DNA from: Pseudofrankia inefficax
Lineage (GTDB): Bacteria; Actinomycetota; Actinomycetes; Frankiales; Frankiaceae
Reading direction: 5' to 3'
Length of the DNA stretch: 64,000 nt
Assembly: GCF_000166135.1 (NCBI RefSeq)
Contig: NC_014666.1
Coordinates: 7,812,001-7,876,000 of the forward strand
Each line of letters opens with the position of its first letter. Within the stretch, counting starts at the first letter, position 1. A program made the translations under genes and the position numbers. A model generated the notes under the pieces. The model had not been told where the DNA came from. It saw only the letters and a program-made list of their open reading frames with translations, and did not search any database. This document shows positions 41,915 through 51,265 of the stretch, piece after piece.

Positions 41915-42373
41915 CTACGACGTCGGGTCGGCGAACAGCTCAAGCTGGATGTTGTCGGGATCACGCAGGACCAGGACGGCAGCGCCGGGAATGGAGTTCG
42001 CCGGCGCGACCGCCGAGTGGATGACACCGCTGTCCGCCAGCCGCCGGGCCCACCTATCCAGCTCATCCCGGTTGGCCACGGCGAACGCCAGGTGATCGAG
42101 GCCCACCCGCGTCTCGTCGAACGAACCGCCGTCACCGTCGCGGTGCTGGGTGAGCCCCAGGCGCACGTTCAGGCCCCGGTGCCGCAGGAACACCTTGCGG
42201 CGCGACCCGTCCGGGGCCTCGTACGCTCCCACCCGCGTGAAACCAAGGACGTTCTCGTACCAGGCCGCGCTGGTCTCGACGTCCCGCACAGTCAGTCCGA
42301 AATGGTGGATGCCGACAATGCCGCCGACCGCCGCATCCACCGGCGTCTCGGATACAGGCCCCACCTCGGACAT
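41915..42373 (-). CDS. VOC-superfamily (glyoxalase/dioxygenase-like) protein
   Basis: A 152-residue protein of the vicinal oxygen chelate superfamily. Two beta-alpha-beta-beta-beta modules are visible: GIHHFGLTVRDVETSAAWYENVLGF at the start and LDHLAFAVANRDELDRWARRL in the middle, closing with LRDPDNIQLELFAD. Metal ligands fit: His in IHHFGL, His in LDHLAF and Glu in QLELF. The reaction (glyoxalase, ring-cleaving dioxygenase, fosfomycin-type or other) cannot be assigned. The start is ATG 42373; the frame is open to 42496 without similarity. It is a single-gene unit on the minus strand. Confidence 0.85.
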   Translation of the reverse strand: MSEVGPVSETPVDAAVGGIVGIHHFGLTVRDVETSAAWYENVLGFTRVGAYEAPDGSRRKVFLRHRGLNVRLGLTQHRDGDGGSFDETRVGLDHLAFAVANRDELDRWARRLADSGVIHSAVAPANSIPGAAVLVLRDPDNIQLELFADPTS

Positions 42374-42606
42374 GACCGACAGCATAGGCAGAGCAACGCC
42401 GCTGTCACCTCCGCGCGACCCGCCGATTCCCGACACGACCCCTGTCAGACGATCGGGTGATGTCGCCACCCCGCCGCCCGCCTGGGCCACCGACAATCGC
42501 GGCGACGACGCTCCGCAACCATAGGACCCGCGTCAGATCCGATCTTGAAGCAGTCCCCTCGCGGGGGCCCATTCTTATTTGCCTTGTTAGGGAGCGGAGC
42601 AGGTAG

Positions 42607-42717
42607 ATGTTTTCCGGACGGACATTGCTCACGGCGGCCGCGGTCGCCGCCGTGACGGTCGCGGCCGCGGATCGCTGCGGTGGTGTTAGAAGGGGCGTAG
42701 GTCGGTCGGGATGGTGA
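42607..42717 (+). other. short ORF with signal-peptide-like start (possible remnant)
   Basis: GGAGCGGAGCAGGTAG precedes an ATG that encodes MFSGRTLLTAAAVAAVTVAA and then a few basic residues to a stop at about 42717, inside the opposite uracil-DNA glycosylase gene. It looks like the N-terminus of a secreted protein whose remainder was lost, or a chance ORF. Confidence 0.3.
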
Positions 42718-43501
42718 CGACTATGGTCGCTCGCCGCTCGACGGGGGAGGTGCCCTGCCGGCTTGCCCAGGCCTCGTCGGCGCGCATCCAGGCAGGCAGT
42801 CCCGCGGGCAGGTCCCGCTCGGGGATTGTCGCGAGGTCGCCGGGCGTGAGGTCGTCGCCGTAGTGCACCAGCGGCGTCACAAGGTCGGGGTGGGTGATCG
42901 CCGGGTGCAGGACATCGAGAGCGGCGTTCCAGTTGGCGAGCATCGCCGCCATCGCCGCAGTTGGGTCACCGTCGGCCGCGGTGGAACTGTCGGGGTACGT
43001 GGGATGCAGGATGTGCTGGTAGGCACCGCTGTACTGGCTGCCCGTCGGCGTCGCCCTCCAGTGGTGAAAAGCCTTGTCAGCCAGGGTTCCGAGCGCGACG
43101 ACGGCGTCGATGGGGTTGGTCGCGGTCAGTGCGTCGAGCCAGCGGTGGCGGTAGGCACCGATCGCCGGGTCGTGGGCGTGCCGGTTCCCGCCGGTCTGGC
43201 CGTAGACGCTGTACACAAACGTGTTGATCATCGTGTAGCTGTGGGTGATCCCAAGCTTCGCGAGAAAGCCCTGGATACGGCGCCCGGCGGTGCCGATGAG
43301 GATCCGCCGCGCGATCGCCTCATGCGCGGCCGGGTCCTGCCCTAGCACCAGGAGACGGGCGGTTCCGTCGAGTCTGCCGCGGTGGAAGATCGGCCCCCAC
43401 TCGACGCGGAAATCCGCCGCCGGATTGACCTCCGGGCCCGGGCAGCCCGCCACGAGGCTGGCGTACGGTTCCTGGCCGTAGCCGGGATCGAACTCGGTCA
43501 T
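42686..43501 (-). CDS. uracil-DNA glycosylase superfamily protein
   Basis: A 271-residue protein of the uracil-DNA glycosylase superfamily. The first motif reads RLLVLGQDPAAHEAIARRIL, with GQDP as in family 1 UDG, and the second, uracil-contacting His motif is ILHPTYPDSS. A central IDAVVALGTLADKAFHHW region fits the superfamily core. The typical active-site pattern of family 4 (GEAPG with iron-sulfur cysteines) is absent, so it is a divergent member. The start ATG 43501 is followed by EFDPGYG; the frame runs to 43831 over the promoter of the divergent amidohydrolase. A role in removing uracil or damaged bases from DNA is inferred. Confidence 0.8.
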   Translation of the reverse strand: MTEFDPGYGQEPYASLVAGCPGPEVNPAADFRVEWGPIFHRGRLDGTARLLVLGQDPAAHEAIARRILIGTAGRRIQGFLAKLGITHSYTMINTFVYSVYGQTGGNRHAHDPAIGAYRHRWLDALTATNPIDAVVALGTLADKAFHHWRATPTGSQYSGAYQHILHPTYPDSSTAADGDPTAAMAAMLANWNAALDVLHPAITHPDLVTPLVHYGDDLTPGDLATIPERDLPAGLPAWMRADEAWASRQGTSPVERRATIVVTIPTDLRPF

Positions 43502-43724
43502 CGCCGCCCACCGTTCGCCGTTGGCCCACCCGTCCGCGCCGCCCCGACCAGTCCCCGTCCAAGGACGGCTAGCCGCTGGGCTGCAGCCTGACACGCCCGT
43601 TCCACCCAGTGGACAGGAATCGCCGACCGGGCGGTGACGGCAAGCCGACGAGTCGCTTCCCCACAGCCGCCACCATCGATGCTGTACTACCGAATGGAGT
43701 CTTCCGAACACAGATAGTAACGAA

Positions 43725-45380
43725 GTGGCAGTGGCGCAGCCGACCAACTCTGACGGCGGACCGCGGTTCGCGTTGCGCGGCCGGATCGTGACCATGGATG
43801 CCGCCGACACCGTCCTGCCCGACGGCGCCATCTACGTTTCCGGCGGGGTCATCGACGCGGTCACCCCCGCCGACGCACCGCCGCCTGCCGGCCATGAGGC
43901 GATCGTCCCGGTGGCGACGGGTGGCACGGTCTATCCGGGGCTGATCGAGCTGCACAACCACCTGCCCTACGACGTGCTGCGCCTATGGGACGTGCCCCGC
44001 CGCTACACGAACCGCGACCAGTGGGCCGGCACCGCCGACTACCACCGCCTGGTCACCGGGCCGATGACCGTCCTGGGCTCCGACCCGACGCTCATGCCCG
44101 CCGTCGTGCGCTACGTCGAAACGAAAGCCCTCGTCAACGGCACCACCACCAGCCAGGGCATCGCCCTGTTCAGCAACACCGGAGCCCGCCACATGTACCG
44201 CGGCGTCGTCCGCAACGTCGAACAAACCGACGACCCGACACTCCCCGCCGCGCTGTCCCGCATCGCCGACGTCGAAGCCACGGACGCGGCCAAATTCCTC
44301 GCCCGCCTCCGCGGCAACCACCGGCTCCTGCTCCACCTCGCCGAAGGCATCGACACCGCCGCCCGCAACCACTTCCTCGCCCTGCAACTGGAAGACGGCC
44401 AGTGGGCCATCACCGACAACCTCGTCGGCATCCACTGCACCGGCCTACACCCCGAGGACTTCCAGGTTCTGGCCGCCCACGGCGGGTCGATGGTCTGGTC
44501 GCCGCTGTCGAACCTGCTGCTGTACGGCCAGACCTCCGACATCGCCGCCGCCAAGGCCGCGGGTGTCCGCATTGGCCTGGGTGCCGACTGGTCCGTCTCC
44601 GGGAGCAAAGGCCTCCTCGGCGAGCTCAAGGCCGCCCGCCTCGCCTCCACCGCCGCCGGCGGCGTGTTCACCGACCGCGACCTCGTCGCCATGGCCACCC
44701 GCGATGCCGCCACCATCCTGCAATGGAACGGAAAACTCGGCACCCTCGAAACCGGCCGCTACGCCGACCTCCTCGTCATCGACACCACCACCGCGGACCC
44801 CTACACCGCGCTGATCGACGCCCGCGACCACGACATCATCCTCGTCACCATCGCCGGCATCCCCCGCTACGGCACCACCACCCTCATGCACACCCTCACC
44901 GCCGACGACGACCAGCCCGCACCCGAGGACCCCCACCTCGACGGACCGGGAAAGCGGCTCCTCTACCTCCGGCAGGACACAGCCGACCCCACCGTCGAAG
45001 CACTCTCCCTCACCGAAGCCACCGGCCGACTCACCACCGCGCTCGCCGACCTCCCGAACCACGTTGCGCAACCATCCGCCGCAGCGACCTTCGCAGCCGC
45101 CGGAGGCCGGCCCCGCTGGCGACTCGCCCTCGACGAGATCGAACCCACCGGGCTCGCCCTACGTCCTCACCTGCCCCTCCGCACCGGCGCCGCCCGCCCC
45201 CGCGAGACCACGCCGAACGAGTCGCCGCCCGGACCGTTCACCCACGCCGCGCCGGCCCAGCATCCCGTCGCCCTCGACCAGCTCACCTCGCAGGACGACG
45301 AAGAATTCCGCCAGATCCTCGGCGCCGAGCACAACCTGCCCGACGGCTTCGGTAAAAGTCTCACCGATCTGTTGACCTGA
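43725..45380 (+). CDS. amidohydrolase family protein
   Basis: A 551-residue amidohydrolase with the TIM-barrel and small beta-sandwich layout. VYPGLIELHNH is the first metal-binding HxN/HxH element (HNH here), LLLHLAEG supplies a later His, VGIHCTGLHPED another, and GADWSVSGS the catalytic Asp region; TILQWNGKLGTLETGRYADLLVID closes the sandwich. The HNH in place of HxH suggests the mononuclear-metal type, such as triazine or guanine deaminase-like hydrolases. The C-terminal 150 residues are Pro/Thr-rich and not part of the fold. The start is GTG 43725; it is divergent from the glycosylase gene. Confidence 0.85.
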   Translation: MAVAQPTNSDGGPRFALRGRIVTMDAADTVLPDGAIYVSGGVIDAVTPADAPPPAGHEAIVPVATGGTVYPGLIELHNHLPYDVLRLWDVPRRYTNRDQWAGTADYHRLVTGPMTVLGSDPTLMPAVVRYVETKALVNGTTTSQGIALFSNTGARHMYRGVVRNVEQTDDPTLPAALSRIADVEATDAAKFLARLRGNHRLLLHLAEGIDTAARNHFLALQLEDGQWAITDNLVGIHCTGLHPEDFQVLAAHGGSMVWSPLSNLLLYGQTSDIAAAKAAGVRIGLGADWSVSGSKGLLGELKAARLASTAAGGVFTDRDLVAMATRDAATILQWNGKLGTLETGRYADLLVIDTTTADPYTALIDARDHDIILVTIAGIPRYGTTTLMHTLTADDDQPAPEDPHLDGPGKRLLYLRQDTADPTVEALSLTEATGRLTTALADLPNHVAQPSAAATFAAAGGRPRWRLALDEIEPTGLALRPHLPLRTGAARPRETTPNESPPGPFTHAAPAQHPVALDQLTSQDDEEFRQILGAEHNLPDGFGKSLTDLLT

Positions 45381-45541
45381 CGGTTCCGGCAGGGCTGTCT
45401 CGGCAACGGCTCAGGCTCCGCCAGCTCGCGGTGCAGAAACCCAGTCCGGCTTCGGGCCGTCCCGCGACCGGGTGAGAGCTTCACCCCGTCGCGGGGTGAC
45501 CGCTGACTGGACACGGCGGCACCAGTGGGAGGATCGGCCAT

Positions 45542-47125
45542 GTGACGAACGACGCCGGAAAGGTCGTGCGGGCGTGGGACTTTTTCATCTCCTACACCGC
45601 CGCCGATCGGCAATGGGCGGAGTGGATCGCGTGGCAGCTGGAGGATGCCGGATATTCCGTGCTGGTCCAGGCGTGGGATTTCGTCCCCGGCTCGAACTGG
45701 ATGCTGGGCATGCAACGAGGCGTCTCCTGCGCGCGCAGGATGATCGCCCTGCTGTCCGTTAGCTACATAGGGTCGGTGTACGGCGGCGAGGAATGGCACG
45801 CCGCGCTCGCCGCGGACCCGGAAGGCTTCGCGCGCAAACTGCTTCCCGTCCGCATCGAGGACTGTGAGCGGCCTGGCCTGCTGCGCAACGTCGTCGGGTT
45901 CGACCTGTTCGACTGTGAACCGGACGCCACGTGTGCCCATCTGCTTGAACAGGTGGCGCACAGCCTCAAAGGGCGGGCCAAGCCCGCCGTCCCGCCAGCG
46001 TTTCCCGTGAACCGGCGTCCGCGGGCGGTCGAACCGGCCTTCCCATCACCGGCCGACCCTGCTACGCCACGCCATCTTTTCGGCACACCGTTGGCGGTCC
46101 TGACGGGCCACACCCATGAGGTGAACACCGGGTCTTTCTCTCCGGACGGCTTACTTCTTGTCACGACCTCCAGAGACAACACGGCGCGGCTGTGGGACGT
46201 GGCCACCGGCCAGCAGCGAGCGGTTCTGTCCGGTCACACCGGTGTCGTGTGGTCAGTGGATTTCTCTCCCGACGGCGCCCTGCTCGTCACGTCCTCCTGG
46301 GATGGGACAGCGCGCCTGTGGGACGTCGCCACCGGCCGCCAGCGCGCCGTGCTGACCGGCCACACCGGACCCGTCTGGTGGGCGGCGTTCTCCCCGAGCG
46401 GCGACCAGATCGTCACCAGTTCCGTCGACGGGACAGCGCGGTGCTGGGATCCCTCAACGGCGCGACAACAACGCGTGCTCACTGGTCACATCAACACCGT
46501 CTACTGGGCTGGCTACTCCCCAGACGGCACCCTGCTCGCCACCACCTCCAAGGACGGGAACGCCCGTCTGTGGGAGGTGGCCACCGGCCGCCAGCGCGCC
46601 GTCCTCACCAGCCACACCGACCCAATCTGGGCGGGCGCATTCTCCCCGGACAGCACGCTGCTCCTGACCACCTCCAGAGACAAGACAGCGCGGCTGTGGG
46701 ACGTCGCCACCGGCGAACAACGATTCTCGCTCTCCGGCCATACCGATCCCGTGCCGTGGGGAGGGTTCTCCCCGGACGGCACTCTGATCGCCACTACCTC
46801 CAGAGACAAGACGGCACGGCTGTGGGACGCCGCCACAGGCAAACAGAAGGCTGTTCTCACTGGCCACACGGATCCGGTGTGGTTCGCATCGTTCTCCCCC
46901 GATGGCACCCTGCTTGTCACCACGTCCAGGGACAAAACGGCACGGCTTTGGGACGTCGCCACCGGTGAACAGCGCGCCATCCTGACGGGACACACCGAAC
47001 CGGTGGCCTGGGGCGCGGCATTCACCCCGGATGGCGACATCCTGGCGACCCTGTCCGCGGACAGGACGGTGCGCCTATGGGCGGTCGGTTCATCGGACGC
47101 GCCGCGGCCGCGACCCGAACGGTAG
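45542..47125 (+). CDS. TIR domain-WD40 repeat protein
   Basis: A 527-residue protein with an N-terminal TIR domain (about residues 11-130: WDFFISYTAADRQWAEWIAW, then FVPGSNWMLGMQRGVSCARR, then LLSVSYIGSVYGGEEW) and eight WD40 blades (about 185-520), each of the form LTGHTxxVWxxxFSPDGTLLxTTSxDxTARLWDVATG. The Glu pair at 83-84 sits where NAD-cleaving TIR domains have the catalytic Glu. Bacterial TIR proteins fused to sensor repeats act in immunity by depleting NAD or making signalling nucleotides, but TIR-WD40 proteins are also common in multicellular actinobacteria and cyanobacteria without known function. GTG 45542 follows GGGAGGA. It has no ATPase domain and no obvious partner next to it. 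Confidence 0.88.
   Translation: MTNDAGKVVRAWDFFISYTAADRQWAEWIAWQLEDAGYSVLVQAWDFVPGSNWMLGMQRGVSCARRMIALLSVSYIGSVYGGEEWHAALAADPEGFARKLLPVRIEDCERPGLLRNVVGFDLFDCEPDATCAHLLEQVAHSLKGRAKPAVPPAFPVNRRPRAVEPAFPSPADPATPRHLFGTPLAVLTGHTHEVNTGSFSPDGLLLVTTSRDNTARLWDVATGQQRAVLSGHTGVVWSVDFSPDGALLVTSSWDGTARLWDVATGRQRAVLTGHTGPVWWAAFSPSGDQIVTSSVDGTARCWDPSTARQQRVLTGHINTVYWAGYSPDGTLLATTSKDGNARLWEVATGRQRAVLTSHTDPIWAGAFSPDSTLLLTTSRDKTARLWDVATGEQRFSLSGHTDPVPWGGFSPDGTLIATTSRDKTARLWDAATGKQKAVLTGHTDPVWFASFSPDGTLLVTTSRDKTARLWDVATGEQRAILTGHTEPVAWGAAFTPDGDILATLSADRTVRLWAVGSSDAPRPRPER
46090..47095 (+). repeat. eight WD40 coding repeats of about 126 bp
   Basis: Eight consecutive units of about 126 bp encode the WD40 blades. 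Several share exact DNA blocks (GGCACGGCTGTGGGACG; ACCTCCAGAGACAAGAC), so the array has expanded recently. Confidence 0.85.
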
Positions 47126-47285
47126 AACCCATATACATCTGCCGCTCGACCAGCTCGCCGCCGTGGCGAACGTCGACGTCGGCCGCCCGCATCGTCCTCG
47201 TTCCCCAGCCGTGAGCTGGAAAGACCAGTTGATCGGCGTCGCTTCATCGCGATCGGAGCCGTGACCGCGTTCAGCTGAGGTCAGC

Positions 47286-48425
47286 TCAGCTGAGGTCTGT
47301 GGGTGGCGCGACGAGCGGGCCGGGCAGGTACTGAGCGATCCAGTCGATCGCCGGGCCGAAGGCCGCGGAGAACACGCCCCAGTTGTGCCCACCGGACGCG
47401 GTGAGCATGGTCGTCGTCGGGAGAGACGGGGCATAGTGCCGCAGCGTCGCCGTCATCGCGCGTGCCTCGGCCATCGCGCCCGGATCGCCGCCTGAGGCCG
47501 AGAGGAACAGCGGGGGCGCGACCGGGTTGCGGTAGCGGACCCACCAGAGGGGCGAGTTGTCCCGGCTGGCGAACCTCGACCCCTGGTAAAGGCCTGGCGT
47601 TCCCGGGTCCTGGCCGGCGGTGAAGTAGCCCGAGATGCTGGCCGCCGCCGCGTAGCGCTCGGGGTGGTGCAACGCGACGTTCGCGGCACAGAACCCGCCG
47701 GTGGAGATGCCCAGCGTGGCCCAGGAACGAGAGGCGTCGACGCGGAAGGTCCTGGTGACGTCGTCGAGGACGTCGACGGACAGGTACGTCTCCCACTGCT
47801 CTCCGTGGACGGCGTTGACGCACTCGGAACTGTGGCCGCCGGCGTAGACCTGCGGGATCACCAGGACAACGGGTGGGACCCGGCCGGCGGCGATCTCGGT
47901 TTCCAGGCGGGCCTGGATGTTCATCAGCTGGGGAAAGGTCTCGGGCGAGCCGGGGTAGCCGTGGAAGACCTCCACCGCGGCGAACCGGCGCTGCGCGTTG
48001 CCCGTGAAGTAGGCGGCGGGGAGGTAGAGCAGGCCGTGGTGGGTCAGTCCGCTGCGCATCCCGGGGTACAGGACGTTCAGCAGGAGGCCGTGGCCGTGGC
48101 GGCTGTCCCGGCGGCCGAGCGCGGCCCAGTCCGGGGTCAGCACGGTCACCTGGGAGCCGGTCCCGGAGTGCGCCGGCATGGCGAGGCTACGCGGGCTGGC
48201 GGGGCGGCCGAGCAGATCCGAGACCGAGGTGTAGAAGCCGTACGAACGGTTGACCTGCGCCAGCGCGAGGACTCCGCCGAGCGCCATGACCAGCAGCAGG
48301 CTGGCCGCACGCCCGGGCAGCGCCCACCAGCCGGGCCACCGATTCCACAACAGGGAGGTGCCCACGGCGCACAGCAGGCCGATCATGCCCAGCAGGAGCA
48401 GGAACGGCCATCCCGTGAGGGTCAT
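47286..48425 (-). CDS. membrane-anchored esterase (antigen 85/esterase D type)
   Basis: A 379-residue alpha/beta hydrolase with two N-terminal membrane helices (WPFLLLLGMIGLLCAVGTSLLW; ALPGRAASLLLVMALGGVLALAQV), so the catalytic domain is outside the membrane. The esterase fold carries VEVFHGYPGSPETF, the nucleophile elbow GISTGGFCAA, and the His in ASGGHNWGVF. It belongs to the putative-esterase group that includes mycolyltransferases (antigen 85) and S-formylglutathione hydrolase. In Frankia-like bacteria without mycolic acids an acyl-ester or polyester substrate is more likely. It follows a lipoprotein gene on the same strand (gap 86 bp). Confidence 0.82.
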   Translation of the reverse strand: MTLTGWPFLLLLGMIGLLCAVGTSLLWNRWPGWWALPGRAASLLLVMALGGVLALAQVNRSYGFYTSVSDLLGRPASPRSLAMPAHSGTGSQVTVLTPDWAALGRRDSRHGHGLLLNVLYPGMRSGLTHHGLLYLPAAYFTGNAQRRFAAVEVFHGYPGSPETFPQLMNIQARLETEIAAGRVPPVVLVIPQVYAGGHSSECVNAVHGEQWETYLSVDVLDDVTRTFRVDASRSWATLGISTGGFCAANVALHHPERYAAAASISGYFTAGQDPGTPGLYQGSRFASRDNSPLWWVRYRNPVAPPLFLSASGGDPGAMAEARAMTATLRHYAPSLPTTTMLTASGGHNWGVFSAAFGPAIDWIAQYLPGPLVAPPTDLS

Positions 48426-48511
48426 CGGACCTCCGTGTCAACGTTGACGCCTGTCATTGTCGACGCCGAAGACGGAAATGAGAATTCTGGTCGTTCAAGC
48501 CCTGTCGCCGT

Positions 48512-50077
48512 TCAGCGTTCGAGTCCGGTGACCTTGTGGGCGTAGTCGGTGGGTACGGACCGCGCGGCCGGATGTCGCTGACCGGCCGGCCCCGCCGCGA
48601 ACGCCTGCAGCAGATTCGTCGTCACCTGGCTGGTGAAGGCCTGAATCCGTGGCCCGCTCGCACCGGCTCCGCAGACGTCGCCCAGCGTGCACACCCAGGC
48701 GCTCGTGCCCGCGTCGAACACCCCGGCGCCTGACGCGGCGGTGTAGTAGGTGACGTCGGAGAAGTCCGGAGCGCCTCGGCAGGTGACCGGCGAGTGGGCA
48801 AGCACCTCGATGTTGGGTGGCGTCGGCGCGGTCGCGTCATAGCGGTCGTACTCCGAGCCGATCATGCCTGGGACATGTTCGCCGGCCGTCGCGGCCGTGC
48901 CGGACAACAGCCACTGATGCGGATTCCAGACGACCAGGTCGGCGTGCACGGGGTTGCACTGGTACATCCCACCGGTCAGGGCGCTTTCCGGGCTTGCCAG
49001 CGGCGGGGTCGGCCAGTTCGCGGTGATCTGGGCGTTGTCCTTGCCGTAAAGCGGGTCCTCCGTGGCGACCTTGTAGCCGGCCTGCGTCCGCTCCGGTCCG
49101 TACGGCGACGGCGACAGCCGGATCCGCCGGTAGACCGCGTTGGCGCCGAGGAACGCGAGGTTCGTGCCGCGGTCCCTGGCGCCGGTGAGCGCGTCGCGCA
49201 TCGCCCGCGAGTAGTACTCGTCGTGGCCCAGGGAGATCACCGCGCGGGCGCCGTCGAGCAGGTGGGGGTCCGCGTCCAGGTCGACGTCGGTCGCGTAGTC
49301 CAGCGGCAGGCCAAGCCGCTCGGCGAGCGCGACCAACGGCTCCTCGTTGCCGGTGAAGTCGGCGGCGCCGTCGCCGTAGTCGTAGGGCCGGTCGAACGAG
49401 ACGACGCGGGCCCGATCCGCGAACTGGCCGTCGGGGCCGTGATACAGGCTGTAGCCGCCCCAGGCGTTGTAGGCCTGCCAGGTCGTCACCGCGTTGAGAA
49501 TCACGATCCGGCCCGCCGCCTTCGGACCGCGCACGGTCAGCGGCACATACCACTGCCAGCCGTGCGCGTCGTCCAGCCGCATCAGATAGTCCCCGGGCGG
49601 CCAGCCGCCGGTCTGGAACGTCGTCGCCGGGCTCCAGGTCGTCGCGACGGTGTGCACCGTCGGGGTCGGGGTGGGCAGCGGCTGGCGGACGCCGGCCAGG
49701 CCGGTCACCTGGTCGACGAGCCGACAGCCCCGACCGCCATACCAGCCAGTGCGGAAGACCGACACCATGAACGAGGGCGCCGTCGTCGACACGTACAGCC
49801 GGACCGGTTCACCGGGGGAAATGCTCGCCCGGTCAAGCCAGCCCTCGATCGCGTGGTCACGGCCCAGCCGTGCCAGCCCACAGTCGGCCCCTGGCTTGGC
49901 GTTCTCGGCCAGCACGTCGGAGCCCGCGGGCGCCGAGGTGGTCACCGGGGCGGGTCGTTGGCCCGTCGAACTCCCACTGGAAGGCCGGCTGGTCGGACCG
50001 GGGCCGCCACAGGCCGCCAGCACCGCGGCCAGCACCCCGACCGCTACCGTGCCAAGGCCGCCGCGGCCTAACCTCAT
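48512..50077 (-). CDS. lipoprotein with N,N-dimethylformamidase-like domain
   Basis: A 521-residue exported protein. A lipoprotein signal (VAVGVLAAVLAACGG, Cys23) is followed by a Pro/Ser/Thr linker, a beta-sandwich module (EGWLDRASISPGEPVRLYVS, VSVFRTGWYGGRGCR) and a large domain with RPYDYGDG, LGLPLDYATDVDLD, ARAVISLGHDEYYSRAMRDAL and TNLAFLGANAVYRRIRL. This is the C-terminal-domain architecture of the N,N-dimethylformamidase large subunit, shared with many secreted actinobacterial proteins. The HDEYYS segment probably belongs to the active site. The activity as a dimethylformamidase is not established for exported members. ATG 50077 is preferred over ATG 50098. Confidence 0.75.
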   Translation of the reverse strand: MRLGRGGLGTVAVGVLAAVLAACGGPGPTSRPSSGSSTGQRPAPVTTSAPAGSDVLAENAKPGADCGLARLGRDHAIEGWLDRASISPGEPVRLYVSTTAPSFMVSVFRTGWYGGRGCRLVDQVTGLAGVRQPLPTPTPTVHTVATTWSPATTFQTGGWPPGDYLMRLDDAHGWQWYVPLTVRGPKAAGRIVILNAVTTWQAYNAWGGYSLYHGPDGQFADRARVVSFDRPYDYGDGAADFTGNEEPLVALAERLGLPLDYATDVDLDADPHLLDGARAVISLGHDEYYSRAMRDALTGARDRGTNLAFLGANAVYRRIRLSPSPYGPERTQAGYKVATEDPLYGKDNAQITANWPTPPLASPESALTGGMYQCNPVHADLVVWNPHQWLLSGTAATAGEHVPGMIGSEYDRYDATAPTPPNIEVLAHSPVTCRGAPDFSDVTYYTAASGAGVFDAGTSAWVCTLGDVCGAGASGPRIQAFTSQVTTNLLQAFAAGPAGQRHPAARSVPTDYAHKVTGLER

Positions 50078-50232
50078 CTGCCACACGGCCCACAGCATCC
50101 ACCGGGCGGTTCAACTCCGGGCGGCCACCCCCGGCCAAATCGATCTTCTTCTACACGCGTCTAGCAGATCGCGCTGGGACTGGCCGACCTTTCTGGCTAC
50201 GGACGCGGCCAACAAGGTCGGCCGGGTAACAA

Positions 50233-50306
50233 GATCGCTGTCTGCGCCCTCGCGTGGCTGTAACCGCGGCGGTTTCGTGACCATTCGAGGGCCAAATCGG
50301 CGATCA
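50233..50306. repeat. palindromic intergenic repeat, family A, copy 5
   Basis: AGATCGCTGTCTGCGCCCTCG and CGAGGGCCAAATCGGCGATC form the outer arms with some mismatches. Inner sequence (GTGGCTG...CGTGACCA) retains the family pattern. It is located between the divergent/convergent ends of the lipoprotein and SDR genes. Confidence 0.7.
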
Positions 50307-50337
50307 CGCTAACGGGCCGACCTTGCCGGGAGTGGCG

Positions 50338-51201
50338 CTAGATCGCGCGTTCGCCCTTGAGCATCGAGCCCGCGTCGAGCCGGATGTTGAGGCCGGTGAT
50401 GTAGCGGGAGTCGTCGCTGGCGAGGAACGCGACCAGGGCCGACGCGTCGCCGACCTCGATGTAGGGAATCGGCATCGGCTGCATGGCCGGGAAGGCCACC
50501 TCCGCATCCTCGCGGGTCGGGATTTTGCCCGCGGCGACGAGATCCGGGCGGAACGAGCGGTAGATGTCGTCGTTCATCAGCAGCCGGGTGTTGACATTGG
50601 TCGGGTGGACCGCGTTCAGCCGGATGTTGTGCGGGGCCAGCTGCAGGGCGAGCGTCTCGACGTACTGGAAGACCAGCCTCTTGGCGAACGAGTACCCGAC
50701 ACCACCGGTCTTGCCCATCGCCTCGGTGGTGTTCTTCATCAGGCCCGCGCACGAGCCGGTGACGATGATCGAGGCGCCCGCCCGCAGATGCGGCGCGACG
50801 ACGGCGACCGTGTTGTGCGCGCCGACGAAGTCGACGTCCATGCCGTCGATGAAACCCTCTATCAGGGTGCGGTCATTCATCGGCAGAATGCCGGCGTTCG
50901 CGCAGACGATGTCGACCCGGCCAAACCGGGCGAGGCCCTGGTCGAGCGCGGACTTCAGCTGTTCCTTGACCCGCACGTCGGCCTTGACGGCCACGATGGA
51001 GCGTCCGGTCGCCTCGACCTCCTTGACGGTCTGCGCGAGGTCCTCCGCGCTGGCCATCTCGTAGTTGACGGTCGGGATGTCCTCGCAGATGTCGACCGCG
51101 ATGATGTCCGCGCCCTCGCCGGCCAACGTGACGGCATGGCTGCGGCCCTGCCCGCGGCCGGCGCCCGTGATGAAGGCGACCTTGCCCTCCAACTTGCCCA
51201 T
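50338..51201 (-). CDS. mycofactocin-associated-type short-chain dehydrogenase
   Basis: A 287-residue SDR. The N-terminus KVAFITGAGRGQGRSHAVTLAGEGADIIAVDICEDI is the signature of the mycofactocin-coupled SDR subfamily, whose tightly held NAD is re-oxidised through mycofactocin. NAG in CANAGI, the catalytic Ser in TGSCAGL and YSFAK (Tyr and Lys) are intact. Substrates of the subfamily include terpenoid and other secondary alcohols. Start ATG 51201 follows GAGGA. It lies 64 bp downstream of the aldo/keto reductase gene on the same strand, so the two are probably one transcript under the divergent TetR regulator. Confidence 0.88.
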   Translation of the reverse strand: MGKLEGKVAFITGAGRGQGRSHAVTLAGEGADIIAVDICEDIPTVNYEMASAEDLAQTVKEVEATGRSIVAVKADVRVKEQLKSALDQGLARFGRVDIVCANAGILPMNDRTLIEGFIDGMDVDFVGAHNTVAVVAPHLRAGASIIVTGSCAGLMKNTTEAMGKTGGVGYSFAKRLVFQYVETLALQLAPHNIRLNAVHPTNVNTRLLMNDDIYRSFRPDLVAAGKIPTREDAEVAFPAMQPMPIPYIEVGDASALVAFLASDDSRYITGLNIRLDAGSMLKGERAI

Positions 51202-51265
51202 CTGGTCCTCCCGGCTTGCCTGTGGAGATCGACTTCGTCTCGGTGGACGTACCTCTCGGCGTCCG

